Assembly (NCBI RefSeq): GCF_014679505.1
Contig: NZ_CP061474.1
Span: 1,456,001-1,520,000 of the forward strand
Length of the DNA stretch: 64,000 bases
Direction of reading: 5' to 3'
From: Geobacillus sp. 46C-IIa
Lineage (GTDB): Bacteria; Bacillota; Bacilli; Bacillales; Anoxybacillaceae
How positions within the stretch are numbered: position 1 is the stretch's first letter; each line of letters begins with the position of its first letter. Below, piece after piece: positions 47,919 through 58,129 of the stretch. The translations under genes were made by a program, and so were the position numbers. The notes under the pieces are model-generated. The model was not told the origin of the DNA and searched no databases. It worked only from the letters and a program-made list of their open reading frames with translations.

Positions 47919-49034
47919 ATGAGAATGACGTTTCGTTGGTTCGGCAAGGATTATGATACGGTTTCATTAGATCATATTCGCCAGATTCCCGGAGTCGAAG
48001 GGATTGTCGGGGCGTTGTATCACATCCCGGTCGGGGAAGTATGGCCGCTAGAAGACATAGTGGAATTGAAACGGCAAGTGAACGAAAAAGGCTTTCACCT
48101 TGAGGTCATTGAGAGTGTCAACGTTCATGAAGATATTAAACTCGGCCTGCCTTCGCGGCAGCGGTATATCGAAAACTATAAACAAACGATCCGCAACTTG
48201 GCGAAAGCTGGGGTGAAAGTGATTTGTTATAATTTCATGCCGATCTTCGATTGGACGCGTTCCGATTTGGCGAAAAGGCGTCCTGACGGATCGACAGTGC
48301 TCGCCTACGAGAAGCGAAAAATTGAACAAATTGCTCCGGAGGACATGATCCGACGCATCGAAAATGGAGCAAATGGATTTTTGCTTCCGGGATGGGAGCC
48401 AGAACGGTTGAAAACGATTAAACCGCTTTTTGCCCTCTATAAAGGAGTGACAGAGGACGATTTGTTTGATCATTTGCGTTACTTCTTGGAGCACATTATT
48501 CCGGTCGCGGAAGAATGCGGCGTTCGAATGGCGCTTCACCCCGATGATCCTCCATGGTCGGTGTTCGGACTGCCGCGGATTGCGACGAATAAGGAAAATT
48601 TAGATCGGATTGTTCGCTTGGTCGACAGCCCTGCGAATGGGTTAACGTTATGCTCCGGTTCGCTTGGAGCCAATCCGGACAATGATGTTTCTGAGATTTT
48701 CCGCTACTTTTTACGTATGGATCGCGTGCCGTTTGCTCATGTACGCAATATTGAGATTCATGAAAACGGCGATTTTGAGGAAACTTCCCATCGAAGCTGT
48801 GACGGTTCATTAAATATATGTGAGATCGTCAAAGCGTTGCATGAAGCGAATTTTGGAGGATACATCCGTCCGGATCACGGCCGGATGATTTGGGGGGAAC
48901 AAGCGCGTCCTGGTTACGGGTTGTACGATCGAGCGCTTGGCATTATGTACTTGCTGGGCATTTGGGATAGTTTGGAGAATGAAAAAAGGAAACGGGAAGG
49001 AGAGGAAGCATGTTCCCGATCCATCCAAATTTAA
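47919..49034 (+). CDS. uxuA: D-mannonate dehydratase
   Basis: 371 aa TIM-barrel enzyme that dehydrates D-mannonate to 2-keto-3-deoxygluconate. Start [20 protein letters not shown] is characteristic. Catalytic and metal segments: [71 protein letters not shown] 47919 follows GGGGGA (47902-47907); ATG 47925 is possible. Its 3' end overlaps uxuB by 25 bases. Confidence 0.93.
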   Translation: MRMTFRWFGKDYDTVSLDHIRQIPGVEGIVGALYHIPVGEVWPLEDIVELKRQVNEKGFHLEVIESVNVHEDIKLGLPSRQRYIENYKQTIRNLAKAGVKVICYNFMPIFDWTRSDLAKRRPDGSTVLAYEKRKIEQIAPEDMIRRIENGANGFLLPGWEPERLKTIKPLFALYKGVTEDDLFDHLRYFLEHIIPVAEECGVRMALHPDDPPWSVFGLPRIATNKENLDRIVRLVDSPANGLTLCSGSLGANPDNDVSEIFRYFLRMDRVPFAHVRNIEIHENGDFEETSHRSCDGSLNICEIVKALHEANFGGYIRPDHGRMIWGEQARPGYGLYDRALGIMYLLGIWDSLENEKRKREGEEACSRSIQI

Positions 49035-49855
49035 AAGGAAAGGTAGCGGTTGTGACGGGTGGGGGTGGGGTGCTGTGCAGCTGCATGGCGAAAGAGCTTG
49101 CCCGTCAAGGGATGAAAGTAGTGATTTTGAATCGAACATTGGAGAAAGCCGAAAAAGTCAAGAATGAGATTGTTGAACAAGGGGGAGAGGCGTTGGCCAT
49201 TTCATGTGACGTACTCGATGTTGAACGTGTCAGATGGGCTGCAGAAAGGGTGACGGAAATATATGGACCTTGCGATGTTTTAATTAACGGAGCGGGTGGC
49301 AACCATCCACAAGGGATAACGACAAAGGAAATATTGGAGCCGCACGATCTTGAAAATCAAGAAGTAACAACATTTTTTGACTTAACGGCGGAAGGGTTTT
49401 CTTATGTTTTTGACTTAAATATTCTTGGGACCATCATTCCGACGCAGCAATTTCTGAGACAGATGGTCGGTAGGGGAGGAACGATTATCAATATTTCTTC
49501 GATGAGCGCCCCGCGGCCGATGACGAAAGTGCCGGCGTACAGCGCAGCTAAAGCGGGGATTGAAAACTTCACCAAATGGCTGGCCGTGCACGTGGCCGAG
49601 GTCGGGGTCCGCGTCAATGCGATTGCTCCTGGGTTCTTTTTGACGAAGCAAAACGAACATTTGCTAAAGCAGCCCGATGGATCGTATAGCGAGCGGACTA
49701 AAAAAATCTTGGCGCATACTCCAATGGGGCGGCTAGGTAGACCAGAAGATTTGTTAGGAACGCTTCTTTGGCTTGTGGATGATCAAACAAGCGGGTTCGT
49801 CACCGGCACCGTGATTCCGGTTGACGGAGGCTTTTTAGCTTATGCCGGAGTTTGA
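49010..49855 (+). CDS. uxuB: D-mannonate oxidoreductase (fructuronate reductase), SDR type
   Basis: 281 aa short-chain dehydrogenase. Reduces D-fructuronate to D-mannonate, between UxaC and UxuA. Nucleotide-binding [24 protein letters not shown]-like segment [12 protein letters not shown], and the catalytic Ser/Tyr-x-x-x-Lys in [22 protein letters not shown]. This is the SDR form found in Gram-positives, unrelated to E. coli UxuB. ATG 49010 lies inside the uxuA end with AAGGAGAGGA upstream. Confidence 0.88.
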   Translation: MFPIHPNLKGKVAVVTGGGGVLCSCMAKELARQGMKVVILNRTLEKAEKVKNEIVEQGGEALAISCDVLDVERVRWAAERVTEIYGPCDVLINGAGGNHPQGITTKEILEPHDLENQEVTTFFDLTAEGFSYVFDLNILGTIIPTQQFLRQMVGRGGTIINISSMSAPRPMTKVPAYSAAKAGIENFTKWLAVHVAEVGVRVNAIAPGFFLTKQNEHLLKQPDGSYSERTKKILAHTPMGRLGRPEDLLGTLLWLVDDQTSGFVTGTVIPVDGGFLAYAGV

Positions 49856-49888
49856 AGGGAGGATAAACAAAGTCTCCCTTCTTTTTTT
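49854..49888 (+). terminator. rho-independent terminator of the aguE-uxuB operon
   Basis: GAAGGGAG (49854-49861) pairs with CTCCCTTC (49874-49881), followed by T7. The stem begins within the uxuB stop codon. A clear operon end. Confidence 0.85.
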
Positions 49889-49894
49889 GTCTTA

Positions 49895-49903
49895 TGTTAT
49901 ACT
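49895..49903 (+). promoter_or_regulatory. possible extended -10 promoter of the DUF624 gene
   Basis: TGTTATACT, an extended -10 element without a recognisable -35, 33 bases before the start codon and after the terminator. Confidence 0.4.
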
Positions 49904-49935
49904 AATTTTAACAAAAAAATCAAAGGTGATGAGTG

Positions 49936-50577
49936 ATGCGCACTGGTCTGTTGGATGGGAAGCTTTATCGGGCGTGCGAATGGATTACTAGGCTTGCATA
50001 TATTAATTTGCTATGGATTTTTTTTACTCTCATTGGATTCGGAATTTTAGGGATCGCTCCGGCAACAGTATCGTTATTTACTGTAATAAGGAAATGGGTA
50101 TTTTTCCAAGATCCGGACGTTTCTGTGCTGAAAACGTTTGCCCGCACGTATAAGCGCGAATTTTGGCGAGCCAATCGGATCGGTTTGTTTCTTTTGGCAA
50201 TGGGGTATATTTTTTACGTTGATATGCTCTATCTCGCTCATGTTTCGCCGGAATGGAAATTTCCGTTTTCTGTCGCCTTGCTCGTGATTTTTCTCTTTTA
50301 TACTGTTGTATTGTTGTATGTGTTTCCTCTTTATGTACATTACGAATTGCGTTTCTGGCAATATATGAAGTATGCTTTGTTGATCGGAATGGCCAATCCG
50401 CTCATGACGCTTGTCATGTTGATTGGCCTCGGAATTCTGTTGTTCGTCCTCATGTATATTCCTGGGTTGATTCCGTTTTTCAGCATCAGCTCCATGGCAT
50501 TGATTGTGATGGGCGGGGCACTGCGAGTGTTTCGGAAAATGGAAGAAAAGCAGGCCATGTGGCAACAAGGGAAATAA
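49936..50577 (+). CDS. DUF624 (YesL-like) membrane protein of unknown function
   Basis: 213 aa with about five hydrophobic segments (ITRLAYINLLWIFFTLIGFGILG, IGLFLLAMGYIFYV, FSVALLVIFLFYTVVLLYVFP, LMTLVMLIGLGILLFVLMYIPG and a last one). The family usually lies beside carbohydrate ABC transporters and two-component systems in Firmicutes, and its function is not established. Here it stands alone between the agu operon terminator and the convergent xylanase gene. I recall a gene called xynX at this place in strain T-6. ATG 49936 follows AAAGGTGATGAG; GTG 49933 is an alternative. Confidence 0.75.
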   Translation: MRTGLLDGKLYRACEWITRLAYINLLWIFFTLIGFGILGIAPATVSLFTVIRKWVFFQDPDVSVLKTFARTYKREFWRANRIGLFLLAMGYIFYVDMLYLAHVSPEWKFPFSVALLVIFLFYTVVLLYVFPLYVHYELRFWQYMKYALLIGMANPLMTLVMLIGLGILLFVLMYIPGLIPFFSISSMALIVMGGALRVFRKMEEKQAMWQQGK

Positions 50578-50917
50578 ATGATGCGTGTGAAATGGGCAGA
50601 TCAAGGCGACCTGCAGCGAAAAGGAGGAAACTAACCTCATCCGTCGGTGAAATGCGCGTTGCCATAACGAACCGATTTGACACGTATGAAAAACCGATTT
50701 GGAGAAAGGTCGATTTTTTACAGGGGAATGGTTTATCACCAAAAGATGTACTTGACTTGTAAAGACAAACATGATCATCATATTGCTTAAAGAAGCACTT
50801 GGTATAAAAAGGGGAGAATGTGGTTTTGATTTTCTTCATCATGATCATTTTTATTTGTCAAGTACAATTTGTGGTGAAGAGCTAGGGGAATAAGGATACT
50901 ACCTTTCTGGAAATAGA
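50578..50917 (+). other. gene-poor region between DUF624 and xynA genes
   Basis: No convincing gene. TGTACTTGAC (50748-50757) is an exact inverted repeat of GTCAAGTACA (50857-50866), and TGATCAT also recurs near the inner end of each arm. The roughly 120-base segment might be a small palindromic repeat element, but nothing else supports that. Confidence 0.3.
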
Positions 50918-50954
50918 AAAGAGAGGGGATCGTTACTTTCGAACCCCTCTCTTT
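50918..50954. terminator. bidirectional terminator between DUF624 region and xynA
   Basis: AAAGAGAGGGG (50918-50928) is a perfect inverted repeat of CCCCTCTCTTT (50944-50954). Pyrimidine-rich runs follow on both strands (CTCTTTCCTTTCC on +, CTCTTTTCTATTTCC on -). It lies 15 bases beyond the xynA stop and should end both convergent transcripts. Confidence 0.7.
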
Positions 50955-50969
50955 CCTTTCCGATCAGTC

Positions 50970-52208
<1,239 letters not shown>

Positions 52209-52248
52209 TTACTATAGTTATCATTCATGGCAAAACGACATGAACAAC

Positions 52249-52262
52249 AGAAAGCGCTTACC
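52249..52262 (-). promoter_or_regulatory. cre-like site in xynA leader
   Basis: On the minus strand GGTAAGCGCTTTCT matches the cre consensus in 12 of 14 positions, with a perfect AAGCGCTT core. It lies downstream of the xynA promoter, so CcpA could block elongation. Confidence 0.55.
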
Positions 52263-52352
52263 ACTCCCTTTCTTTGTTAGCGGTCAACTTAGCGAGACAG
52301 ATGCCGGATTGCGCGAGAAGACCGATGGTTGTCGAGAAGTTGACCTGATTTT

Positions 52353-52381
52353 ATTTTAACAACACCAACTTAGTTTATCAA
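52353..52381 (-). promoter_or_regulatory. SigA promoter of xynA
   Basis: Minus strand: -35 TTGATA (52376-52381), 17-base spacer, -10 TAAAAT (52353-52358). The -35 lies inside the palindrome at 52367-52397, the same geometry as the three XylR-controlled promoters. The leader is about 150 bases. Confidence 0.7.
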
Positions 52382-52397
52382 TTAAATATACTAAGTT
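52367..52397 (-). promoter_or_regulatory. candidate XylR operator at xynA
   Basis: AACTTAGT (52367-52374) and ACTAAGTT (52390-52397) form perfect arms. The central 27 bases read CTTAGTTTAT-N7-ATATACTAAG, matching the xylF operator in 8 of 10 and 7 of 10 half-site positions. The TTAGTTT...CTAA ends resemble the B. subtilis XylR operator. Confidence 0.65.
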
Positions 52398-52683
52398 TTT
52401 TTATTATTAGAAAAACGGAAGCGGTCATTTTCATGTCTGGGTAAATCCGCTCCGTTGATCCGCCGCTTCACGCCAAGGAGAAGGAGTGGGAGGGATCTAC
52501 TAGGACGGTTTTTCAGAAAGAAGTCAAGACGGAGGGGGGCGCTTATTCAGCTACCAACCTTTGAAGGAAGAGGAACATGAACCATGACGTCGATGGTGTG
52601 GAAGGCTGGATTCTGACAGCATAAGGATTGATGTCCCGCCTGTAGCAGAAAGGCGCTTGAAAGTTTTAAAAATTCCTTATAAA

Positions 52684-52710
52684 ATTAGTTTATAGGGTAA
52701 ACATACTTAG
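52684..52710 (+). promoter_or_regulatory. candidate XylR operator before the nif3-axe2 unit
   Basis: ATTAGTTTAT-N7-ACATACTTAG, 7 of 10 matches to the xylF operator in each half. A promoter-like TTGAAA (52657-52662) and TATAAA (52678-52683) with a short 15-base spacer lie just before it. Weaker than the other sites. Confidence 0.45.
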
Positions 52711-52758
52711 CGAACCGAAGCGATTGAAGGAATTCAAATTTCAGAAAGGAATAGAGCG

Positions 52759-53553
52759 ATGACTGTTACGGTTCAAACGGTGATGGAACGATTGACAGCC
52801 GGTGCAGAGTGTCTTTCCTCTACAGTAGATATGCTTAAATATGGGGATCCGGGCATGGAGGTGAGGGGGATCGCCGTCAGTTTCATGCCTACGTATCGCG
52901 TCATTGAGCAAGCTGTCCGAATGGGAGCCAATCTTCTCATTACTCATGAAGGGTTGTTTTATAGTCACGTTGACCATGATGAAACGGTAAAAAACGACCC
53001 GGTGTATCAAGAAAAAGTTCGCCTGATCCGTGAGTCAGGCATTGCCATTTATCGTTTTCACGACTACTGGCATCGCTACCAGCCTGACGGGATTGTGGAT
53101 GGTTTAGTCCGGGCTTTGGGGTGGGAGCCGTATGTTTCTAAATACGAACCGACTGCTGCGATTTTGACAATCCCTAGGATGGCGGCTACGGAGATGGTCA
53201 GCAAAATAAAGGAAAGACTAGGCATTTCATTCATAAGGGTTGCGGGGGACATCTCGGCCTTATGTACACGTGTCGCGCTGCTGGCCGGATATCGTGGCCA
53301 CGGATCTTTGGCGATTCCGTTGTTTGAAAAAGAGAAGCTTGATGCAATCATTTATGGTGAAGGACCTGAATGGGAAACGCCGGAATACGTTCGAGACGCC
53401 GTACAGCAAGGGAAACAAAAAGTATTGGTGGTGTTAGGGCATGCGGAAAGTGAGGAGCCCGGTATGAGATACTTGGCTGAGAAGCTAAGAGCCATGTTTC
53501 CGGCCATTCCTGTGTATTTTATCTCGGAAAAACCGCTTTTTCATTTCTTGTAA
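52759..53553 (+). CDS. Nif3-like dinuclear metal-binding protein (DUF34/YbgI family)
   Basis: 264 aa. The family pattern is VRGIAVSFMPTYRVIEQAVRMGANLLITHEGLFYSH with metal-ligand histidines, then YRFHDYWHRYQPDGI, and VLGHAESEEPGMRYLAEKL near the end. The family binds two metal ions; its reaction is not firmly established. Here it is the first gene before acetylxylan esterase axe2 (21 bases apart), so a role in xylan metabolism is possible. RBS AAAGGAAT precedes ATG 52759. Length is near that of single-domain members; the inserted PII-like domain of long members is absent. Confidence 0.82.
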   Translation: MTVTVQTVMERLTAGAECLSSTVDMLKYGDPGMEVRGIAVSFMPTYRVIEQAVRMGANLLITHEGLFYSHVDHDETVKNDPVYQEKVRLIRESGIAIYRFHDYWHRYQPDGIVDGLVRALGWEPYVSKYEPTAAILTIPRMAATEMVSKIKERLGISFIRVAGDISALCTRVALLAGYRGHGSLAIPLFEKEKLDAIIYGEGPEWETPEYVRDAVQQGKQKVLVVLGHAESEEPGMRYLAEKLRAMFPAIPVYFISEKPLFHFL

Positions 53554-53574
53554 CCGTTGAAGGAGGAAAGAAAA

Positions 53575-54228
53575 ATGATACTTGGCAAAGGGCAGAAGTT
53601 GTTGTTTATTGGCGACTCGATAACGGACTGTGATCGCGCCAAGCCAGAGGGGGAAGGATTATTCGGCGCGTTAGGCACAGGATATGTATCTTATGTCAAC
53701 GGTCTTTTGCAAGCCGTTTATCCGGAACTTGGGATTCGGGTTGTCAATAAAGGAATCAGTGGCAATACGGTTCGGGATTTGAAAACAAGGTGGCAGGAAG
53801 ATGTGCTGGCTCAAAAACCGGATTGGGTATCAATCATGATTGGGATTAACGATGTTTGGCGGCAGTACGATTTGCCATTCATCAAAGAAAAGCATGTGTA
53901 CTTGGATGAGTACGAAGAAACGCTCCGCAGCCTAGTGATGGAGACAAAGCCGCACGTTACGGGAATCATCCTTATGACCCCGTTCTATATCGAAGGGAAT
54001 GAACATGATCCGATGCGCCGGACCATGGACCAGTACGGTCTCGTTGTCAAACAAATTGCCGAAGAAACAAACAGTATATTCGTTGACACTCAGGCCGCTT
54101 TTCACGAGATATTAAAGACTCTTTATCCAGCGGCATTGGCTTGGGATCGCGTTCATCCGTCTGTTGCCGGACATATGATTCTGGCCAGAGCGTTTTTGAA
54201 GGCGATTGACTTTGATTGGGGGAAATGA
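53575..54228 (+). CDS. axe2: acetylxylan esterase (SGNH hydrolase)
   Basis: 217 aa serine esterase that removes acetyl groups from xylose units of xylo-oligosaccharides. Block I is FIGDSITDC with nucleophile Ser15, block II SGNTVRDL, block III GINDVW, and block V WDRVHPSVAGH with the catalytic Asp and His. The sequence closely recalls T-6 Axe2. No signal peptide, so it acts inside the cell. ATG 53575 has AAGGAGGAAAG upstream; TTG 53557 precedes that site and is rejected. Confidence 0.92.
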   Translation: MILGKGQKLLFIGDSITDCDRAKPEGEGLFGALGTGYVSYVNGLLQAVYPELGIRVVNKGISGNTVRDLKTRWQEDVLAQKPDWVSIMIGINDVWRQYDLPFIKEKHVYLDEYEETLRSLVMETKPHVTGIILMTPFYIEGNEHDPMRRTMDQYGLVVKQIAEETNSIFVDTQAAFHEILKTLYPAALAWDRVHPSVAGHMILARAFLKAIDFDWGK

Positions 54229-54311
54229 AATAACGCCCAGCTGCTTGAAGGAACAGACATGTTTCTGAAAAAGCAAGGACCATCGTTTTTGAGAAAAAAG
54301 GGGGAATCGGG

Positions 54312-55856
54312 ATGCATAAAGTCATGTTGGTCGATGATGAAATGTTTGTACGGGAAGGCATGAAAACATTGATTGATTGGGAAGGATGCGGATATCGAAT
54401 TTGTGGGGAGGCGGGTAATGGAGAGCAGGCGCTCCGTGAGGCAGCCAGGTTGCGTCCCGACCTTATCGTGACAGATATTCGGATGCCAGGAATTGACGGG
54501 CTTGAATTGATTCAGAGGGTATCCCGAAGCGGACAAACAGGAACGAAGTTTATTGTAGTGAGCGGATACAATGACTTTTTCTACGCGCAACAATCGATTA
54601 AATATGGGGTTTGCGACTTTTTATTAAAACCGATTGATAAAAGAGAGTTTGAACAGTCGTTATCAAGAATGGCGGAAGTATTGAATCAGGAGAAGGAAAC
54701 GAGAAAGAAGCAGCAAGCTGAGTTTTTGTTTTATGAATGGGTTACAGGAAAAAAGAGGACAAGTCTCAGGGAAATGGGAGATTGGGGAGTCTCTTCATCT
54801 ATACTTTCGGGTTATGCGGTCATCGAGATCAACAGCAAGGCCGATATGGTTCATATAGCTGCCGATGCCGCCTACAAAACTAAAATTAAGGAGATTTATC
54901 ATCGCGTTGTCAAACAGCCGATTCATTTCCCAATCTATGAGCACGGAAGGCAGCGATACGGGCTGTTGTTTATTGGGGATGGCGAAGAGGAGATACGTCA
55001 TAATCTATACCGGTTCTCTGAGCAACTCGTGAACGTTCCTCTTGATGTGACGATTTATGTTAGCGCTTTTTCGTCGCCTGCTGATCGTCTTCAAGAACGG
55101 ATTCGGGAAGCAGGTGAAGCGTTGCGTTACAAATACGTCAACGACGAGAGAATCGTTTTTTATGAACAGGTAAAAGAAATCACGCTTTCTTATCCCAGCG
55201 TTGATGATGGACAATGCCAAACATTAGTGGAGTATATAGAAGAGGCGCGGCTGGAGCAGCTGATGACCGCCATGAAAGATCTGTTCGCCCAGTTTCGCGC
55301 CCGTCGCTTGTCTGCTGAGGCTGTGCAGACGTTTGTTCTTTATTTCGTACAGAAAGCGCTTCAGCTGGTCAAACGAGCAGGGGCGTGTGAGGAACAACTG
55401 ACGACTTTGCCCCGAGTGCTAGAATGTCAAGACTATCCTTTCCGTTTGGAAGAATTGAAGAAAAGGGTGATGGATTTTGCGGTGGAATGTTGCTGGGTAG
55501 TGGAAGAACAAAGGAAGCCGCCTTCACTATGTGAAATTCATAAAATAAAGAGATATATTGAGGAGCATTATGCTGAAAACATCAGCCTAAAAAGCATCGC
55601 TAAACAATTTTATATGAACCCCGTTTATTTAGGCCAACTGTTCAAAAAAACATATGGTCTCTATTTTAAAGAGTTTTTGTTGCAGCTGCGCATTGGCGAG
55701 GCAAAGAAGCTTCTGCGGATGACGAATTTGCGCATCTATGAAGTGGCGGAGAAAGTAGGTTTTGGGAGCGTGGATTACTTTGTTACACAATTTGAAAAAA
55801 TGGAAGGGCTTACACCTTCGGAATACCGAAAGAAATCAACGCGTTCCATATTATAG
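54312..55856 (+). CDS. AraC-type response regulator (second two-component system)
   Basis: 514 aa. Receiver domain 1-120: MLVDDEMFVREGMKTLI, phospho-acceptor Asp in LIVTDIRMPGIDG, and the Lys in FLLKPID. A long middle region of unknown fold (about 125-400). AraC helix-turn-helix pair at about 410-510 (ISLKSIAKQFYMNPVYLGQLFKK, IYEVAEKVGFGSVDYFVTQF). It is typical of YesN-like regulators next to carbohydrate transporters. RBS AAAAGGGGGAAT precedes ATG 54312. The kinase gene follows directly. The likely target is the transporter operon starting at 58130. Confidence 0.88.
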   Translation: MHKVMLVDDEMFVREGMKTLIDWEGCGYRICGEAGNGEQALREAARLRPDLIVTDIRMPGIDGLELIQRVSRSGQTGTKFIVVSGYNDFFYAQQSIKYGVCDFLLKPIDKREFEQSLSRMAEVLNQEKETRKKQQAEFLFYEWVTGKKRTSLREMGDWGVSSSILSGYAVIEINSKADMVHIAADAAYKTKIKEIYHRVVKQPIHFPIYEHGRQRYGLLFIGDGEEEIRHNLYRFSEQLVNVPLDVTIYVSAFSSPADRLQERIREAGEALRYKYVNDERIVFYEQVKEITLSYPSVDDGQCQTLVEYIEEARLEQLMTAMKDLFAQFRARRLSAEAVQTFVLYFVQKALQLVKRAGACEEQLTTLPRVLECQDYPFRLEELKKRVMDFAVECCWVVEEQRKPPSLCEIHKIKRYIEEHYAENISLKSIAKQFYMNPVYLGQLFKKTYGLYFKEFLLQLRIGEAKKLLRMTNLRIYEVAEKVGFGSVDYFVTQFEKMEGLTPSEYRKKSTRSIL

Positions 55857-55881
55857 AAAATGGCTTGAGTCATTCCATCAT

Positions 55882-57585
55882 ATGGGGTTGAAAAATAAAT
55901 TGACTTTTCTCTATTTGTTTGCTGTGTTGATTCCGACTACCATCACGAACGGATTGTTTTATTATGTGGTTACGAATCAAGTAAGAACACAGAAATTGCA
56001 CGACGCTTCATTAGTAATAGAACAATTGAAAAAAGATTTCGAGCAAGGAATCGATCAAGTTGTTGGAATTTCCTCTTTGTTATATACGGACAGCCGAATT
56101 AACGAAATGCTCGATCGACAGTATACTTCGGATGCGGAATACGTCCAGCATTATCATGATGTATTTCCTGAATTTAACAAGTATCGTTATATGCATCCTT
56201 TCATTCGTTCCATCGTTTTTTTTACCGACAATTCGACTATTATCTTTTCCGGTTCCGTTCAGCCCATTACTCCTCAGCTCCAACAGGCCGGCTGGTACAG
56301 GGACATACGTTCATTTCCTGTCCTAGTTCGCACGGGGCGTTCGCTTAGTATTGTCCGAAAGTTGGATTATTTCTCCTTTTATAATAAGACAGACAGGATG
56401 GTTCGAATCGAATTAGAACCGATGGCTATCGATCATCTGCTTCGCAACAGGGCGTTTCCTGGAGAGATTTATATTGTTGATCGTCAAGGAAACATTCAAT
56501 ATTCGACTCGCGGGCAAAACAATGTTCATAAAGAGAGGAAGCCGCCTGACCGTGCCGAGAAAGGACGCATAGTTATATCCCACCGTTATAAAAAAGCCCA
56601 TTACCTTCATGGATGGAGCATTGTTGGCGTCGTTTCCAAGGAAAAGCTGGTGAACAACACTCGTTATTTCATGGCTTTTATCTTTTCGATCGCTTTTGTG
56701 AATTTCGTTGTTCCTACCATCATTCTTTTTCTTGTCTCTAAACCATTGCACGCAAGAGTCGTCAATATTTTGACTTACATGAAAAAGCTGGAGAGGGGGA
56801 AATTTGAAACGATCCATTCAGAACTTTATGATGATGAAATCGGGCAATTAGCTAAGACGTTTAACCGTATGTCATTAACGATCAAGCGGCTCATTCAAGA
56901 TGTTTATATAGCTAACATCCAAAAGAAAGAAATGGAACTGCAAAAAAAGCAGGCTCAATTAAATGCCTTGCAAAGTCAAATGAATCCTCATTTCCTTTTC
57001 AATGTGCTCGAAACGATTCGAATGAGAAGCCTCATGAAACATGAAGATGAAACTGCTGAGATGATCGAACATATGGCAAGAATTTTGCGGAAATCCATTT
57101 CATGGGGAAGTGACTGGGTAAAAGTAAGGGAGGAAATGGATATTGTTTTCCGGCTACTTTCCATCCAGCGCTATCGATTTGGGGATAAGCTTCAGTATAA
57201 GATCGACATCGATGAGTCTGTCCTAGAACATGCGATTCCGAATATGATCATCCTCCCGTTTGTTGAAAATGCATGTAAACATGGGGTGGAGTCCAAAGCA
57301 GGACAAGGAAACATTGATATACAAGTGCGTGCAGAAGGACCATGGTTAACGTTTACGATTCGCGATAACGGTCCGGGCATGAGTGAGCAGCAGTTGTTGC
57401 AGCTCTGGCGTTCTCTCAACGAAGAGGAGGAGATTACTGAGCATGTAGGAGTTAGAAACGTCTACTATCGCCTTAAAATGTATTACGGTGAGCATTTTAA
57501 GTTCCAAATGTACAATGACCGCGGATTCGTTGTTTTTCTCTCTCTCCCGATCGAGCGGGCTTCGTCAAGCAACTACGTGAAGTAG
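55882..57585 (+). CDS. sensor histidine kinase (second two-component system)
   Basis: 567 aa from ATG 55882. Transmembrane helix 1 near 8-32, extracellular sensor region, transmembrane helix 2 near 260-285 (FMAFIFSIAFVNFVVPTIILFLV), HAMP, histidine region QMNPHFLFNVLETIR, and ATPase boxes IILPFVENACKHGV and IRDNGPGMS. It is a YesM-like kinase. The start is uncertain: ATG 55882 lacks a strong ribosome-binding site and the frame is open back to 55762 inside the regulator gene, so a coupled upstream start such as TTG 55789 is possible. The terminator follows the stop at once. Confidence 0.85.
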   Translation: MGLKNKLTFLYLFAVLIPTTITNGLFYYVVTNQVRTQKLHDASLVIEQLKKDFEQGIDQVVGISSLLYTDSRINEMLDRQYTSDAEYVQHYHDVFPEFNKYRYMHPFIRSIVFFTDNSTIIFSGSVQPITPQLQQAGWYRDIRSFPVLVRTGRSLSIVRKLDYFSFYNKTDRMVRIELEPMAIDHLLRNRAFPGEIYIVDRQGNIQYSTRGQNNVHKERKPPDRAEKGRIVISHRYKKAHYLHGWSIVGVVSKEKLVNNTRYFMAFIFSIAFVNFVVPTIILFLVSKPLHARVVNILTYMKKLERGKFETIHSELYDDEIGQLAKTFNRMSLTIKRLIQDVYIANIQKKEMELQKKQAQLNALQSQMNPHFLFNVLETIRMRSLMKHEDETAEMIEHMARILRKSISWGSDWVKVREEMDIVFRLLSIQRYRFGDKLQYKIDIDESVLEHAIPNMIILPFVENACKHGVESKAGQGNIDIQVRAEGPWLTFTIRDNGPGMSEQQLLQLWRSLNEEEEITEHVGVRNVYYRLKMYYGEHFKFQMYNDRGFVVFLSLPIERASSSNYVK

Positions 57586-57616
57586 GTGTCTCGAAAACAA
57601 AACGGGGCACTTTTTT
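57586..57616 (+). terminator. rho-independent terminator after the kinase gene
   Basis: GTGTCTCG (57586-57593) pairs with CGGGGCAC (57603-57610, two G-T pairs) around AAAACAAAA, followed by T6. It separates the esterase/two-component unit from the transporter operon. Confidence 0.75.
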
Positions 57617-58031
57617 GTTCATATGAGGGACACTAGAAAATTTATCCTGTTAAAGAACCGTGTCCATCTGTCATGCTCGTTCGAAAGCGGCTCTTTGCCG
57701 TCTTTGGCAACGAACTGCCCCTGAGGGTTCAAGGCCCAGAGGATGGATCTTTAGAAAGACGGTGATGAAAGGAGCAAGTTGCTTCGCCGTTTTGGCATCG
57801 GCTGCTCGTCTCATATCATCCGACGTGAGTGAGGGGCTTGCTATTGTTCACCAGCCTTTTCAGGGAAGTATGGCAGCGTTTAGATTTGCCAGGAATTCAT
57901 TGTTTGCCCTTCTTGTCACCACCACAGCTGCTAGGTGACAACGATGGGACAGGGGAGATCGGAACTTGTTGATTACAACTGCCATCGTTCCATATCTTAA
58001 CTTTTTTAAATATCGCCTTAAGTTTGTTAGG
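57617..58031 (+). other. 415-base region with nothing recognised
   Basis: No open frame with a ribosome-binding site or family resemblance. A 92-codon frame (57660-57938) looks non-coding (Arg/Ala/Ser-rich, no RBS). Possible leftovers of recombination, but no motif supports it. Confidence 0.4.
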
Positions 58032-58060
58032 TTAAGAAAAAAGAATAGCGATGTTACAAT
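58032..58060 (+). promoter_or_regulatory. SigA promoter of the third CUT1 transporter operon
   Basis: -35 TTAAGA (58032-58037), 17-base spacer, -10 TACAAT (58055-58060). A cre site starts at the last base of the -10. Confidence 0.6.
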
Positions 58061-58073
58061 GGAAGCGATTACA
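58060..58073 (+). promoter_or_regulatory. cre site at the third CUT1 transporter promoter
   Basis: TGGAAGCGATTACA matches the cre consensus in 13 of 14 positions and covers the expected transcription start, so CcpA binding should repress initiation. Confidence 0.65.
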
Positions 58074-58129
58074 AGGAAGGGGGCGAGATGATGTGCAATG
58101 GGCAACTGATGATTAAAGGGGGGAGAGGA

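Noticed and set aside
50253..50762. 169-codon open frame overlapping the DUF624 gene
   Set aside because: It runs in another frame through the membrane protein gene and its composition changes at the gene's end; a shadow frame.
57660..57938. 92-codon open frame before the third transporter operon
   Set aside because: No ribosome-binding site and non-coding-like composition; no resemblance to a known family.
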